DNA from: an uncultured Porphyromonadaceae bacterium
GTDB lineage: Bacteria; Bacteroidota; Bacteroidia; Bacteroidales; Muribaculaceae
NCBI GenBank assembly: GCA_947175295.1
Contig: CAMWMK010000025.1
Span: forward strand, 1-41,056
Direction of reading: 5' to 3'
Length of the DNA: 41,056 nucleotides
Shown in pieces: positions 1 through 8,980 of the stretch. Every line of letters begins with the position of its first letter. The first letter of the stretch is position 1. The position numbers and the translations under genes are program-made. The notes under the pieces were generated by a model. It was not told where the DNA came from, did no database searches, and saw only the letters and a list, made by a program, of their open reading frames with translations.

Positions 1-450
1 GAGGAAGACATCGCAGCCCGTGAGAGCGCAAAGGCCCTCAGCTCGGAGACCGAGGAGCTCCTCAACGACCTTCTGAGCGAAGCCAAAAGCCATATGGGCA
101 AGCGCTATTCAAGAGGCAGCAAGGGACCGAGCGCCTTCGACTGCTCCGGATTCTCAAGTTACGTCTACCGCCAGTTCGGCTACAAGCTTTCCCCCTCCTC
201 GAGCGACCAGTATGCCAACGAAGGAGAGAAGGTAGACCGCAAGGAGCTTCGCAAGGGCGACCTCGTCTTCTTCAAGGGAAGGAGCACCAAGGGCGGAGTA
301 GGCCACGTAGGCATCGTGGTTGACGCCGACGAAAACGGCAACTTCTCCTTCATCCACGCCGCGACATCGAAGGGTATCACAGTCTCCAACTGCAGCGAGC
401 CCTACTACGCCTCCCGCTTCATCGGAGGCAAGAGGGTGATAGCTGACTGA
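1..450 (+). CDS. NlpC/P60 family cysteine peptidase, C-terminal part (5' end outside the window)
   Basis: The reading frame is open from base 1, so the N-terminus, and any signal peptide or targeting domain, lies upstream of the window. What remains is a nearly whole NlpC/P60 catalytic domain, a family that cuts peptidoglycan stem peptides in the periplasm. The nucleophile is the Cys of the DCSG motif (codon 142-144). The first His is in GHVGIV (304-306), and the third polar residue is probably the His in FIHA (355-357). The ATG at 94 is internal to the domain's N-terminal flank, because upstream codons continue in frame with an acidic helix-like segment, so it is not the likely start. The family call is firm; the exact substrate cannot be told. 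A hairpin terminator follows about 40 bp after the stop. Confidence 0.88.
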   Translation, partial: EEDIAARESAKALSSETEELLNDLLSEAKSHMGKRYSRGSKGPSAFDCSGFSSYVYRQFGYKLSPSSSDQYANEGEKVDRKELRKGDLVFFKGRSTKGGVGHVGIVVDADENGNFSFIHAATSKGITVSNCSEPYYASRFIGGKRVIAD

Positions 451-488
451 TAGGAAATCGTTTCATACATTATATATAGGCAAAAAAA

Positions 489-518
489 TGAGGCCGCTCT
501 CTTGGGAGCGGCCTTTAT
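489..518 (+). terminator. Rho-independent-type terminator after the NlpC/P60 gene
   Basis: A perfect 9-bp stem (AGGCCGCTC at 491-499 with GAGCGGCCT at 506-514) and a 6-nt loop are followed by a short T-rich run. A-rich sequence precedes the stem, so it could also act on the other strand. Confidence 0.8.
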
Positions 519-623
519 CATATGCCTGTTTTGTGTTATTTAGAATCAATCTAAATAAGAAATAAAAGGGTATTGATAATCAGTTGAGGACTGAGGAGCG
601 AGGGAAAAAGGGCGTTTCAAGTG

Positions 624-654
624 TTGTTTAATTGAAAAATTTATCGTAACTTTG
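624..654 (+). promoter_or_regulatory. Bacteroidetes-type promoter of dnaA
   Basis: The -7 element TAACTTTG (647-654) matches TAnnTTTG exactly. A TTG at 624-626 lies 20 bp upstream, the usual -33 spacing. The predicted transcript would start near 660, about 40 nt before the dnaA ATG. Confidence 0.7.
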
Positions 655-701
655 CATTCGTTTTCGACAAAAACGGGCGAAACAAGCCCCCAAAACCCGA
701 A

Positions 702-2135
702 ATGACTATGAACGGAGATTACAAACAGAAATGGAGCAGATGCCTCGACTTTATCCGCGATAATGTCGGGGATGAGCGTTTTAATATCTGGTTTTCTCCT
801 TCCAGAGCCGTAAGGTATGAGGGCAACAAGCTTACGCTGGGCCTTCCTACGCAATACTTCATGGAGGAGTATGAAGACCGCTATTTCGATCTGATCAAGA
901 GCGTGCTCCGGCGTGAGTTCGGTCCTGAAGTGCAGCTTGAATACGAAATCGACGTGATAAAGGACGACAAGCAATCGTCGGTCAACTTCGCAAGTCCCAA
1001 CCGCAGCAAGGCCGTAGACACGAAGTTCATGCAGTCGATGCAGCGTCCGGCAGCCGAATTCATGAAGCCCGGAGCCGCGAAGGCTGTGGATGTGGATCCG
1101 CAGCTCAATCCCGCGATGACCTTCGAAAACTACTGCCTCGGCGACAGCAACAAGCTTCCCTACACCATAGCGCATTACATAGCCGAGAATCCCAACAAAT
1201 CAGACTTCAACCCCTTCTTCCTCTATGGATCGGTAGGCGTGGGCAAGACCCACCTCATCCAGGCCATAGGCATACGCATAAAGGAGAAGAATCCAAGGGC
1301 GAGGATCCTCTTCCTGCCGATGAGGCAGTTTCAGAACATGTATGTCAACGCTGTCATGAACCAGAAGGTGCCCGTATTCATCAACTGGTTTCAGCAGGAA
1401 GTAGACGTGCTTCTGCTCGACGACCTTCAGGAGATGTCGGGCATGACGAAGACCGCGGAGACCTTCTTCCCTATCTTCAATTATATGCACAACAACGGCA
1501 AGCAGCTCGTATTCACCTGCGACCGGCCGCCGATGGAGCTCGACGGGCTTGAAGACCGACTGATCGACCGCTTCAAATGGGGCGTCACCGAGGAGCTCCC
1601 GAAGCCGGACTATACGCTGAAGAGAAACATCCTCAAGCTCAAAGCCCAGAAAAACGGACTCCAGCTCAACGACGACATCATCGACTGCATCGCCAGCGGC
1701 TCCAACGGAAGTGTAAGGGAACTTGAAGGAATTGTGATGGGGCTTCTCACGCGTTCCATAACGCTCGGGTGTCCGGTGACTATAGACCTTGCAAAGGAAG
1801 TGATGCGCCATACGGTGAAATCGGCTCCTACTGCGCGCCCGGTCAACTTCGACATGATAGTGGATGCGACAGCCGAATACTACAAGCTGAGTCCTGACGT
1901 TATCTTCACTAAGAGCCGCGTGAGGGACATCGCCGATGCAAGGCAGGTGATAATGTATCTCTGCCACGACCTGACGGGGTTGTCGTCTTCCGCCATCGGA
2001 GCGAAGCTCAACAGGCGCCACGCCACAGTGCTCCATGGCATCTCGGCCGTGCAGGACAGGATAAAATACGCGAAGGATGTGCAGGACGCCGTAATATCCA
2101 TACGCACTGAAATCAACAAGCTGGCGAAAGCATAA
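702..2135 (+). CDS. dnaA: Chromosomal replication initiator protein DnaA
   Basis: DnaA binds DnaA boxes at oriC, unwinds the origin and loads helicase. The 477-residue protein has the usual four-domain layout. Domain I is about residues 1-85 and is followed by a variable linker. The AAA+ domain carries Walker A GSVGVGKT (176-183), Walker B LLLDD (237-241), a sensor 1 region FTCDRPP (271-277), the arginine-finger segment EDRLIDRFKWG (284-294) and sensor 2 SVRELEG (337-343). Domain IV, the DNA-binding helix-turn-helix, ends in IGAKLNRRHATVLHG (432-446). This signature is odd: there are six rather than the common seven residues between IG and the His, and Arg439 stands where Asp usually precedes that His. 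An ATG at 708 is an alternative start. A clear promoter precedes the gene and a terminator follows it, so it is probably monocistronic. No DnaA-box cluster was seen next to it. Confidence 0.95.
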   Translation: MTMNGDYKQKWSRCLDFIRDNVGDERFNIWFSPSRAVRYEGNKLTLGLPTQYFMEEYEDRYFDLIKSVLRREFGPEVQLEYEIDVIKDDKQSSVNFASPNRSKAVDTKFMQSMQRPAAEFMKPGAAKAVDVDPQLNPAMTFENYCLGDSNKLPYTIAHYIAENPNKSDFNPFFLYGSVGVGKTHLIQAIGIRIKEKNPRARILFLPMRQFQNMYVNAVMNQKVPVFINWFQQEVDVLLLDDLQEMSGMTKTAETFFPIFNYMHNNGKQLVFTCDRPPMELDGLEDRLIDRFKWGVTEELPKPDYTLKRNILKLKAQKNGLQLNDDIIDCIASGSNGSVRELEGIVMGLLTRSITLGCPVTIDLAKEVMRHTVKSAPTARPVNFDMIVDATAEYYKLSPDVIFTKSRVRDIADARQVIMYLCHDLTGLSSSAIGAKLNRRHATVLHGISAVQDRIKYAKDVQDAVISIRTEINKLAKA

Positions 2136-2163
2136 TAAAAGGCATTTATAGAAAAGCATAATG

Positions 2164-2205
2164 AAAAAACCGGAATACCTTTTGTGGAGGAATTCCGGTT
2201 TTTCT
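2164..2205. terminator. Bidirectional terminator between dnaA and the TPR gene
   Basis: The 12-bp perfect stem AAAAACCGGAAT (2165-2176) with ATTCCGGTTTTT (2192-2203) has A-tract and T-tract flanks, so it can end transcription of both convergent genes. Confidence 0.85.
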
Positions 2206-2231
2206 TTATGTGCTGTCTTCCAGCGTGGCCG

Positions 2232-4427
2232 CTATTCCATAGAGTAGGATAGGGATTCAAGCAGGAGGAGAAGGTCGGTGCGCGATGCGCCGAGGGCAAG
2301 GAGGATATCGAGATCGGAGAGGATCTGCGCCTTCCATAGGCGCTTCTCATCGTTGGGGCGCACAGTGAGGCGGTAGAGGCGCGCAGCTTCCTTCATGTCT
2401 TTGCGCAGGAAAGCGATGTGGCCCATGAGGCGGTAGTCGTCTTCGGCGAGGTTGATGTTTGGAATCCTCTTTATCAACTGCTCTCCCTTCTCAAGGTCGG
2501 AGGAGCGGAAGGCGCATCTGGCCATCCTGCGGACTACTTCCGGATCGTCGGGAGTCTCGTAGTCTACCCTGTAGAGCTCGCGGAGCGCATCGTCCCATCT
2601 GCCGGCCTCCATCAGGGTGTCGGCGATGAGCAGCGAGAGAGTGCGGTCGAAGGCTCCGTCGGCAGGACGCGACATCTCGAGGTATTCCAGCGCGTTGCGG
2701 TAGTCGCCCTCGCGGCGATAGCATATCCCGAGGCGGCGGGCTATCCAGCGGCTTTCGGGATTGAAAAGCTGGGCTTTCATGTAGGCCTCGATGGCCTCCT
2801 GATTGCCGTTTGGCGCTTTTTCGAGGCAGAATCCGATCTTCTCCCAGACGTGGGGAGAGGCGGCTGAAGAACGCGATATGGTCTGCAGCAGCGGCAACGC
2901 CTCGGCGTAGTAGCCGCGCTTGAAGTAAAACTCAGCAATAGCCGACACTTCGTCGGCCGACTCCATCACCTCCGCCACCACCGGGATGGACGTGAAGTCG
3001 AGCGGCCCTGCGAAGGGATCGAAGAACTCCCCACGTTTCGGAAACAGCTTATGGAATCTATAGAGGTCGCGGAAATATCGGGTCAGTTCGTCTTCATACT
3101 CGGTGCCGGCCTTAAGGGCCTTGAGGTCGGCGATCTGCTCCTTCATCTGCTCGGTCTGCGCATGCATCTGCGAGAGCATCATCGACCGTTGGGCCGCAGG
3201 CATGGCGGCAAGGGAGAAGGCGAAGGAATACTTGTCGGAGTCGCACATCAGGCCGCTCATCTCGAGCATTGCCGAGACTCCGTCGTCGTCGATGGTCTGC
3301 AGGGGGCGAAGCATCGGATGCTGCACGGTGAAGGGAAGCAGCCAGTTGCGTACCTGACGGAAGAAGGGATAGCCCTTCAGGTTGGAGAAAGCCACCATCA
3401 TCACGTCGGCTCCGTCAGACTGCATCTCCGTCAATTCGCGGAGCTTGTCTTCCAGACCCGATTCACGCAGGAGTTCCTCCCATTCGGGGTTGGCCTCAAG
3501 ATCGGAAAACGACGACTCCTCGGATGTCTGCTTAAGCCGCTTTATGATGTCGGGGCCAAACTGCATAAGGCCGGGAATCACCTCGCGCTGCATCTTGCGT
3601 GAGACGCGGTCGGTGTCGCGCGTGCGTACCGCTGTCTTCACCACATTGCGGATGCGCTTTGGCATTCCTTCGATGTCGGTAAGCGTCTGAAGCGCCTCCA
3701 GGAGCCTGGCATCGTCGCTGGCCGTCTGCGGCCATCTGCTCAGCGACAGGATGAGAGTGGAGAGCGCTCGCGCGGAGATACGTATGTCGTCGGCCTTTGC
3801 AAGCGATATGAGCATCAGCAACGCATCGCGCGAATAATATCGCATGAGCGAAAGGCCGGCGGCCGCTATGGCCAGGGAGGCGGATGTGAAAGGCAGCGAG
3901 CCGTTGAGCGTGGCCGTCTCCACTGCCTTGTAATCCTCGGGACGCAGGGCATCGGCTGTCCAGAGCACATTGAATATCCTCTCCTCTTCCTCTTCTATGC
4001 CGGCCATGACGGAGTCGGGATACTGGCCGGAGCTAAGGGCCAGGTCGGCCATGGCCTTCAGCTGCACCGTCTTCTCGATGACGTCTGGCAGAGAGGCGGG
4101 GCGGAGCCTGCTCATGCGCAGAGTGGAGAAATACAGCTCGGGAGAATCTGTAGCCGACATCTCCTTGTCGATTTTCTGGGCTATGTCGAGCATATCCGTG
4201 CGCAGCGACGCGAGCATGGCTCCGCGACCCGGGTCGGCAAGGCCACGCGAGAAGTATTCGAGCATATAGCGGTAGGTGCTTTCCGCCTGCGCCACCCGCT
4301 GGAGCGCACCGGGCAGCGGCACTTCCGTCAGGCGGCGCCGCAGAAGAGTGAAGCAATCCTTGTAGCGGCCGGCCTCAAGGAGTTTTCCGGCTTGCTCAGG
4401 AAGAGAGTATTTGGTCTTTTCTTTCAT
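2232..4427 (-). CDS. Tetratricopeptide repeat protein of unknown specific role
   Basis: This is a large helical protein of 731 residues with no signal peptide or membrane segment visible, so it is probably cytoplasmic. The last third contains recognisable TPR units (for example the stretch with YFKRGYYAEALPLL, then WEKIGFCLEK, ARRLGICYRREGDYRNALEY and LIADTLMEAGRWDDALREL), which usually scaffold protein-protein contacts. The first 450 residues are helical and repeat-like but match no family I can name. I chose the ATG at 4427 (MKEKTKYSLPEQ), preceded by an A-rich stretch. An in-frame ATG at 4475 would add 16 residues that look like translated untranslated sequence. The gene converges on dnaA and is divergent from the DUF4293 gene. 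TPR is secure; function is unknown. Confidence 0.8.
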   Translation of the reverse strand: MKEKTKYSLPEQAGKLLEAGRYKDCFTLLRRRLTEVPLPGALQRVAQAESTYRYMLEYFSRGLADPGRGAMLASLRTDMLDIAQKIDKEMSATDSPELYFSTLRMSRLRPASLPDVIEKTVQLKAMADLALSSGQYPDSVMAGIEEEEERIFNVLWTADALRPEDYKAVETATLNGSLPFTSASLAIAAAGLSLMRYYSRDALLMLISLAKADDIRISARALSTLILSLSRWPQTASDDARLLEALQTLTDIEGMPKRIRNVVKTAVRTRDTDRVSRKMQREVIPGLMQFGPDIIKRLKQTSEESSFSDLEANPEWEELLRESGLEDKLRELTEMQSDGADVMMVAFSNLKGYPFFRQVRNWLLPFTVQHPMLRPLQTIDDDGVSAMLEMSGLMCDSDKYSFAFSLAAMPAAQRSMMLSQMHAQTEQMKEQIADLKALKAGTEYEDELTRYFRDLYRFHKLFPKRGEFFDPFAGPLDFTSIPVVAEVMESADEVSAIAEFYFKRGYYAEALPLLQTISRSSAASPHVWEKIGFCLEKAPNGNQEAIEAYMKAQLFNPESRWIARRLGICYRREGDYRNALEYLEMSRPADGAFDRTLSLLIADTLMEAGRWDDALRELYRVDYETPDDPEVVRRMARCAFRSSDLEKGEQLIKRIPNINLAEDDYRLMGHIAFLRKDMKEAARLYRLTVRPNDEKRLWKAQILSDLDILLALGASRTDLLLLLESLSYSME

Positions 4428-4504
4428 TTTTCTTAATAATTTCGGGCAAAACGGGGGTGAAAAAACGTCCCCCACATAAAGAAGAACAAATTAAATGCCA
4501 AATT

Positions 4505-4537
4505 ACGTGGAAAACTCCACAATTTTTATTAATTTTG
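4505..4537 (+). promoter_or_regulatory. Promoter of the DUF4293 gene
   Basis: The -7 element TAATTTTG (4530-4537) matches TAnnTTTG. The -33 region is weak (ACGTGG). A short inverted repeat, GTGGA-AAAC-TCCAC (4507-4520), sits in the -33 region, between the two divergent genes. Confidence 0.55.
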
Positions 4538-4633
4538 CAATTTGTTAGGGGGGCGATGCCGGATGCGGCGCGCCGGACATCGCCACCGATGCATCATAAT
4601 ACATAAACAAATATCAGAAAACATAGAAACTAT

Positions 4634-5107
4634 ATGGTAATACAGAGATGGCAGAGCGTCATGCTTCTGATAGCAGGAGTCATGATGGGAATTTTCTCTT
4701 TCTGCTCGCTTGGACAGATCCAGACGGCAGACTATACTTTCAACGTGACTGCACTCGGCATCGCACGCGAGGGAATAGCGACAGCTGAGGGCGAGGCTAC
4801 AGGCATAAGCACCATAGTGCTCTTCGTGGTTTCGCTTCTTTCGGCGATCCTTCCGCTGATCGACATCTTCTGCTTCCGCAATATGCCGCTGCAGAAGAAA
4901 GTGGCCCTCGTATCCGGGCTTTTCGCCGCCGTAGCCGGAGTGATCGCGGCCTTCACGGCATCCGGATTCGCATCCGACTTCTCGGCCACCGTAGGTTGGA
5001 GCACCTTCGTCTGCGCTCCCGCCATAGCCCTTATCGCCGACATCATGGCCTTCCGCCTCATCTCTTCCGACCAGAAGAAGCTCCGCGCAGCCGACAGGCT
5101 GCGTTGA
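4634..5107 (+). CDS. DUF4293 family integral membrane protein
   Basis: This 157-residue protein has four hydrophobic segments (about residues 8-28, 55-75, 88-112 and 118-140) and begins with the IQRWQSVMLL motif seen in the Bacteroidetes DUF4293 family. It ends in a basic cytoplasmic tail. No catalytic residues are apparent and the family has no established function. It has its own TAnnTTTG promoter about 95 bp upstream and is followed 78 bp later by proS on the same strand, with no terminator between them, so the two may be co-transcribed. Confidence 0.8.
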   Translation: MVIQRWQSVMLLIAGVMMGIFSFCSLGQIQTADYTFNVTALGIAREGIATAEGEATGISTIVLFVVSLLSAILPLIDIFCFRNMPLQKKVALVSGLFAAVAGVIAAFTASGFASDFSATVGWSTFVCAPAIALIADIMAFRLISSDQKKLRAADRLR

Positions 5108-5185
5108 CGCGCTGGCGGAGCCGGCAATTATCAATTAGACTAAAAGAAAATCCTTAGAAGGAACACACATAATATCTGCACTGTC

Positions 5186-6667
5186 ATGGCAAAAGAACTG
5201 AAGAATTTCACAAAAAGATCTGACAATTATTCCCAGTGGTATAACGAACTCGTAGTCAAGGCCGACCTCGCGGAGCAGTCCGCAGTGAGGGGCTGCATGG
5301 TCATCAAGCCCTACGGCTACGCCATCTGGGAGAAGATGCAGCGTACGCTCGACGACATGTTTAAGGCCACCGGCCATCAGAACGCATATTTCCCGCTCCT
5401 TATCCCGAAATCATTCCTCTGCCGCGAAGCGGAGCACGTAGAGGGTTTCGCAAAGGAGTGTGCCGTAGTGACCCACTACCGCCTCAAGAACGATCCCGAC
5501 GGCAATGGAGTAGTGGTGGATCCGGAAGCGAAACTCGAAGAGGAACTCATCATACGTCCTACTTCGGAGACCATCATCTGGAACACCTATAAGAACTGGA
5601 TCCATTCCTACCGCGACCTCCCCATCCTCGTCAACCAGTGGGCCAACGTAATGCGCTGGGAGATGAGGACCAGGATGTTTCTGCGCACCGCAGAGTTCCT
5701 CTGGCAGGAAGGCCATACCGCCCACGCCACCCGCGAGGAGGCCGAGGCCGAAGCGAGGAAGATGCTCGAGGTGTATGCCGACTTCGCTGAAAACTACATG
5801 GCCGTGCCGGTGATCAAGGGCGTCAAGTCGCCCAACGAGCGCTTCGCCGGAGCAGTGGATACCTACACCATCGAGGCCATGATGCAGGACGGCAAGGCAC
5901 TCCAGAGCGGCACAAGCCACTTCCTGGGCCAGAATTTCGCAAAGGCCTTCGATGTGACCTACATCAACAAGGAGAACAAGCCTGAATACGTATGGGCTAC
6001 TTCCTGGGGCGTATCGACCCGCCTCATGGGCGCGCTCATCATGACGCATTCCGACGACAACGGCCTTGTGCTTCCTCCGCATCTCGCTCCGATCCAGGTG
6101 GTGATAGTGCCCATCTACAAGGATGCCGAGGGTCTGGCCAAGATCTCGGAGAGGGTAGACTCAATCGTGAAGAATCTTCGCGCGAAGGGCATAAGCGTCA
6201 AGTATGACGATGCCGACAACAAGCGCCCCGGCTTCAAATTCGCCGATTATGAGGTGAAGGGAGTGCCCGTAAGGCTTGCACTCGGAGCCCGCGACCTTGA
6301 GAACGGCACTGTGGAGGTGATGCGCCGCGACACTCTCGAGAAAGAGACCCTGCCTCTTGAAGGAATCGAAGAGACTGTGGCCGGGCTGCTTGAGGACATC
6401 CAGAAAAACCTTCTCGAGAAGGCGCGTAAATACCGCGAGGAGATGACCACAACCGCCGACACCTATGAGGAATTCAAGGAGAAGATCGAGAACGGCGGCT
6501 TCATCCTTGCCCACTGGGACGGCACTCCCGAGACCGAGGAGAAGATCAAAGAAGAGACCAAGGCCACAATACGCTGCATACCTTTCGATGGCGACACCAC
6601 TCCGGGAGTATGCATGGTGACCGGCAAACCCTCGGCGCGCAGGGTGATCTTCGCACGCTCATATTGA
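5186..6667 (+). CDS. proS: Prolyl-tRNA synthetase, short archaeal/eukaryote-like type (ProS type 3)
   Basis: The enzyme charges tRNA-Pro with proline using ATP in the cytoplasm. The 493-residue length matches the type without the bacterial editing insertion. Class II motifs are visible: motif 1 around [13 protein letters not shown], motif 2 in [20 protein letters not shown] with the following HTAH, and motif 3-like [13 protein letters not shown]. The anticodon-binding domain follows from about residue 300 (VVIVPIYK onward). The C-terminal module ends in Tyr (FARSY), which is typical of this type. The ATG at 5186 is the natural start, because the protein begins with [19 protein letters not shown] as in relatives. 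A hairpin terminator follows the stop by about 34 bp. Confidence 0.96.
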   Translation: MAKELKNFTKRSDNYSQWYNELVVKADLAEQSAVRGCMVIKPYGYAIWEKMQRTLDDMFKATGHQNAYFPLLIPKSFLCREAEHVEGFAKECAVVTHYRLKNDPDGNGVVVDPEAKLEEELIIRPTSETIIWNTYKNWIHSYRDLPILVNQWANVMRWEMRTRMFLRTAEFLWQEGHTAHATREEAEAEARKMLEVYADFAENYMAVPVIKGVKSPNERFAGAVDTYTIEAMMQDGKALQSGTSHFLGQNFAKAFDVTYINKENKPEYVWATSWGVSTRLMGALIMTHSDDNGLVLPPHLAPIQVVIVPIYKDAEGLAKISERVDSIVKNLRAKGISVKYDDADNKRPGFKFADYEVKGVPVRLALGARDLENGTVEVMRRDTLEKETLPLEGIEETVAGLLEDIQKNLLEKARKYREEMTTTADTYEEFKEKIENGGFILAHWDGTPETEEKIKEETKATIRCIPFDGDTTPGVCMVTGKPSARRVIFARSY

Positions 6668-6700
6668 TTGAAGAGACAGATTGATGACATAACACCGGGT

Positions 6701-6732
6701 ATTCATGGCCGCAGACGGCCATGAATCTTTTT
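6701..6732 (+). terminator. Terminator-like hairpin between proS and the peptidase gene
   Basis: The perfect 10-bp stem ATTCATGGCC (6701-6710) with GGCCATGAAT (6717-6726), a 6-nt loop and a C plus five Ts end only about 15 bp before the next start codon at 6747. Confidence 0.75.
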
Positions 6733-6746
6733 GATAGAGATTGGAA

Positions 6747-8927
6747 ATGAAGAAGAAAGCTCTCATGTTGGCCGCCTTGGGCGGAATGGCCGTGGCCGCT
6801 TCGGCTGCCGGACAGCTCAATGCCGAAGACTACTGCGACATAAAGATATCAGCGCCCGCCGGGATAGGGGAGATGCGTCCCCTGGCCGACGGAAAGACCT
6901 ACAGCATGGTCAGCAAAGACGGCCGGAAGATCGACATATACAGTTACGAGACGGGAAAGAAGACCGGAACGCTCTTCGATCTCGACGCCGTGAAGGGCGA
7001 GCTCAAGATCGATTCCTTCAGCGGCTACCACGTGTCGGAAAACGGACGCAAGATACTGCTGTGGAACGACGTGAAGGGCATCTGGCGCTATAGCTTCACG
7101 GCTGAATACTACGTCTACGACACCATGCGGAGCACCATGCAGCGCGTATCGGAAAAGGGCCCTCAGAGGGGGGCTACGATGTCTCACGACGGGTTGCGTG
7201 TGGCATACGTAAGGGACAACAACGTCTTCATCTCCAACCTCGACTACCGAACCGACATAGCGGTGACCACCGACGGAGCCCTCAACAAGATCACCAACGG
7301 CGCTCCCGACTGGGTATACGAAGAGGAATTCGGAGTGCAGTGCACGCTTTGCTGGAGCGGCGACGACCAGACGCTCTGCTTCGTGAAATGGAACGAGGAA
7401 GACGTGCCTGCATATAGCTTCGACGACTATCGCTCCTACTGCGACAAGGATCCGCTCGGCGATCCGTATCCGCAATCGTTCACCTATAAGTATCCTCTTC
7501 CGGGCTATCCGAACTCAAGGGTCTCGGTGCATGCCTACGATCTAAATTCCAGGGTCACCAAGGAGATGGACCTGCAGCTCGGCAAGGATGATTACGTGCC
7601 CGACATCCGGTTTGACGGAAAAGGGGAACGCCTGATGGTCATGAAGCTCAACCGCGACCAGAACGACCTCAGGGTATATAGCGTCAACCCCTCGTCGACC
7701 GTGGCCACGCAGGTCTATTCCGAGCAGAGCAAGGCATGGATCGACAACGATGTCTATCAGATGGTAAGCTACGGCAAGGACTCCTTCATAATGGCTTCCG
7801 ACCGCAGCGGATGGACGCATCTCTATGAATACGGCTACAACGGACGCCAGCTGCGCCAGATCACTTCGGGCGACTTCAACGTGACGGCCTACTACGGCAA
7901 GTCGGCTGCCGGAACCTACTTCGCGCAGACCACCAAGCTCGGCGCGGTCAACCGCAATGTCGCATCCGTCGACGCCAAGGGAGTGATGAAGCTTCTTCAC
8001 GACACTCCGGGCTGGGAATCATGCTCTTTCAGCAGCGACATGAGCTACTACGTAAGGAACTGGAGCGACCTCAATACCCCTCCTCAGTATACTGTGTGGA
8101 GCGCGGGAGGCCGGAAAGTGGCCGAACTTGAGATGAACTCCGCCTACGCCGCAAAGTATGCCGTAGCCCCGAAGTTTGAGCTCACCACCGTGAAGAACGA
8201 CGAGGGCGCCGACATGGACGCCATGATAATGAAGCCTTCAGGCTTCTCTGACGCGAAGAAGTATCCGTTGATGATGTATCAGTACAACGGCCCGGGCTCA
8301 CAGCAGGTGACCAACAAATGGCATCTCGACGGACTCAACTATATCGCCCAGTCGGGCTATGTGGTGGCTTGCGTAGACGGGCGAGGCACGGGCGGACGCA
8401 GCGCGGAATGGCAGCATAGCGTCTACATGCACCTTGGACGATACGAGACCATCGACCAGATTGCGGGCGCGAATGCCATCGCAAGGCTTCCCTATGTGGA
8501 TGCCGACAGGATGTCGCTCTTCGGATGGAGCTACGGCGGCTACATGACCCTTATGGAAATGACGGCCGACAACACTCCCTTCAAGTGCGGAGTGGCCATG
8601 GCCGCCGTCACTGACTGGAAATGGTATGACAGCATTTACACCGAACGCTTCATGCGCACTCCGGGCCAGAACGAGGCCGGATATGCCGAATCGTCGGCCA
8701 TCGCAAGAAGCCACCGCCTCAAGGGGCGCCTCCTGATCATGAGCGGCTCGAGCGACGACAACGTGCATTTCTACAATACATTGAAGTATACCTCCAAGCT
8801 TAGCTATGAAGGGCATCTTTTCGACATGATGGTATTCACCGGAATGGACCACTCGCTGCGCACCTGCAACGCACGCACGCAGCTCTACAGAAAGGTGGTC
8901 GACTTCCTCGATACCAATCTGAAATGA
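6747..8927 (+). CDS. Dipeptidyl-peptidase IV (S9 family serine peptidase)
   Basis: Enzymes of this family remove X-Pro or X-Ala dipeptides from peptide N-termini; in Bacteroidetes they are periplasmic or surface-exposed. A Lys-rich start and hydrophobic stretch (residues 1-22, ending ASAAGQ) form a signal peptide. Residues about 40-480 are the beta-propeller, which contains the DWVYEEEFG motif (188-196) whose Glu pair holds the substrate amino terminus. That motif separates DPP-IV from general prolyl oligopeptidases. The alpha/beta hydrolase domain has nucleophile Ser595 in GWSYGGY, the acid in SSDDNVHF (Asp670/671) and His702 in GMDHSL. I use the ATG at 6747; a TTG six bases upstream is not needed. 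No promoter was found between the upstream hairpin and the start. The next gene begins 53 bp downstream on the same strand. Confidence 0.93.
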   Translation: MKKKALMLAALGGMAVAASAAGQLNAEDYCDIKISAPAGIGEMRPLADGKTYSMVSKDGRKIDIYSYETGKKTGTLFDLDAVKGELKIDSFSGYHVSENGRKILLWNDVKGIWRYSFTAEYYVYDTMRSTMQRVSEKGPQRGATMSHDGLRVAYVRDNNVFISNLDYRTDIAVTTDGALNKITNGAPDWVYEEEFGVQCTLCWSGDDQTLCFVKWNEEDVPAYSFDDYRSYCDKDPLGDPYPQSFTYKYPLPGYPNSRVSVHAYDLNSRVTKEMDLQLGKDDYVPDIRFDGKGERLMVMKLNRDQNDLRVYSVNPSSTVATQVYSEQSKAWIDNDVYQMVSYGKDSFIMASDRSGWTHLYEYGYNGRQLRQITSGDFNVTAYYGKSAAGTYFAQTTKLGAVNRNVASVDAKGVMKLLHDTPGWESCSFSSDMSYYVRNWSDLNTPPQYTVWSAGGRKVAELEMNSAYAAKYAVAPKFELTTVKNDEGADMDAMIMKPSGFSDAKKYPLMMYQYNGPGSQQVTNKWHLDGLNYIAQSGYVVACVDGRGTGGRSAEWQHSVYMHLGRYETIDQIAGANAIARLPYVDADRMSLFGWSYGGYMTLMEMTADNTPFKCGVAMAAVTDWKWYDSIYTERFMRTPGQNEAGYAESSAIARSHRLKGRLLIMSGSSDDNVHFYNTLKYTSKLSYEGHLFDMMVFTGMDHSLRTCNARTQLYRKVVDFLDTNLK

Positions 8928-8980
8928 GACCGGCGCTGCCGGCAAAGATAAAGAACATTGACAACTGACCTAAGACAGAT

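Noticed and set aside
451..701. Replication origin next to dnaA
   Set aside because: No cluster of DnaA-box-like 9-mers or AT-rich unwinding repeats was seen. A single TGTGGATAT near 20126 is inside a terminator loop and is chance.
1200..2159. 319-codon open frame antisense to dnaA
   Set aside because: It mirrors the dnaA codons, has no signal or domain, and dnaA is clearly the real gene.
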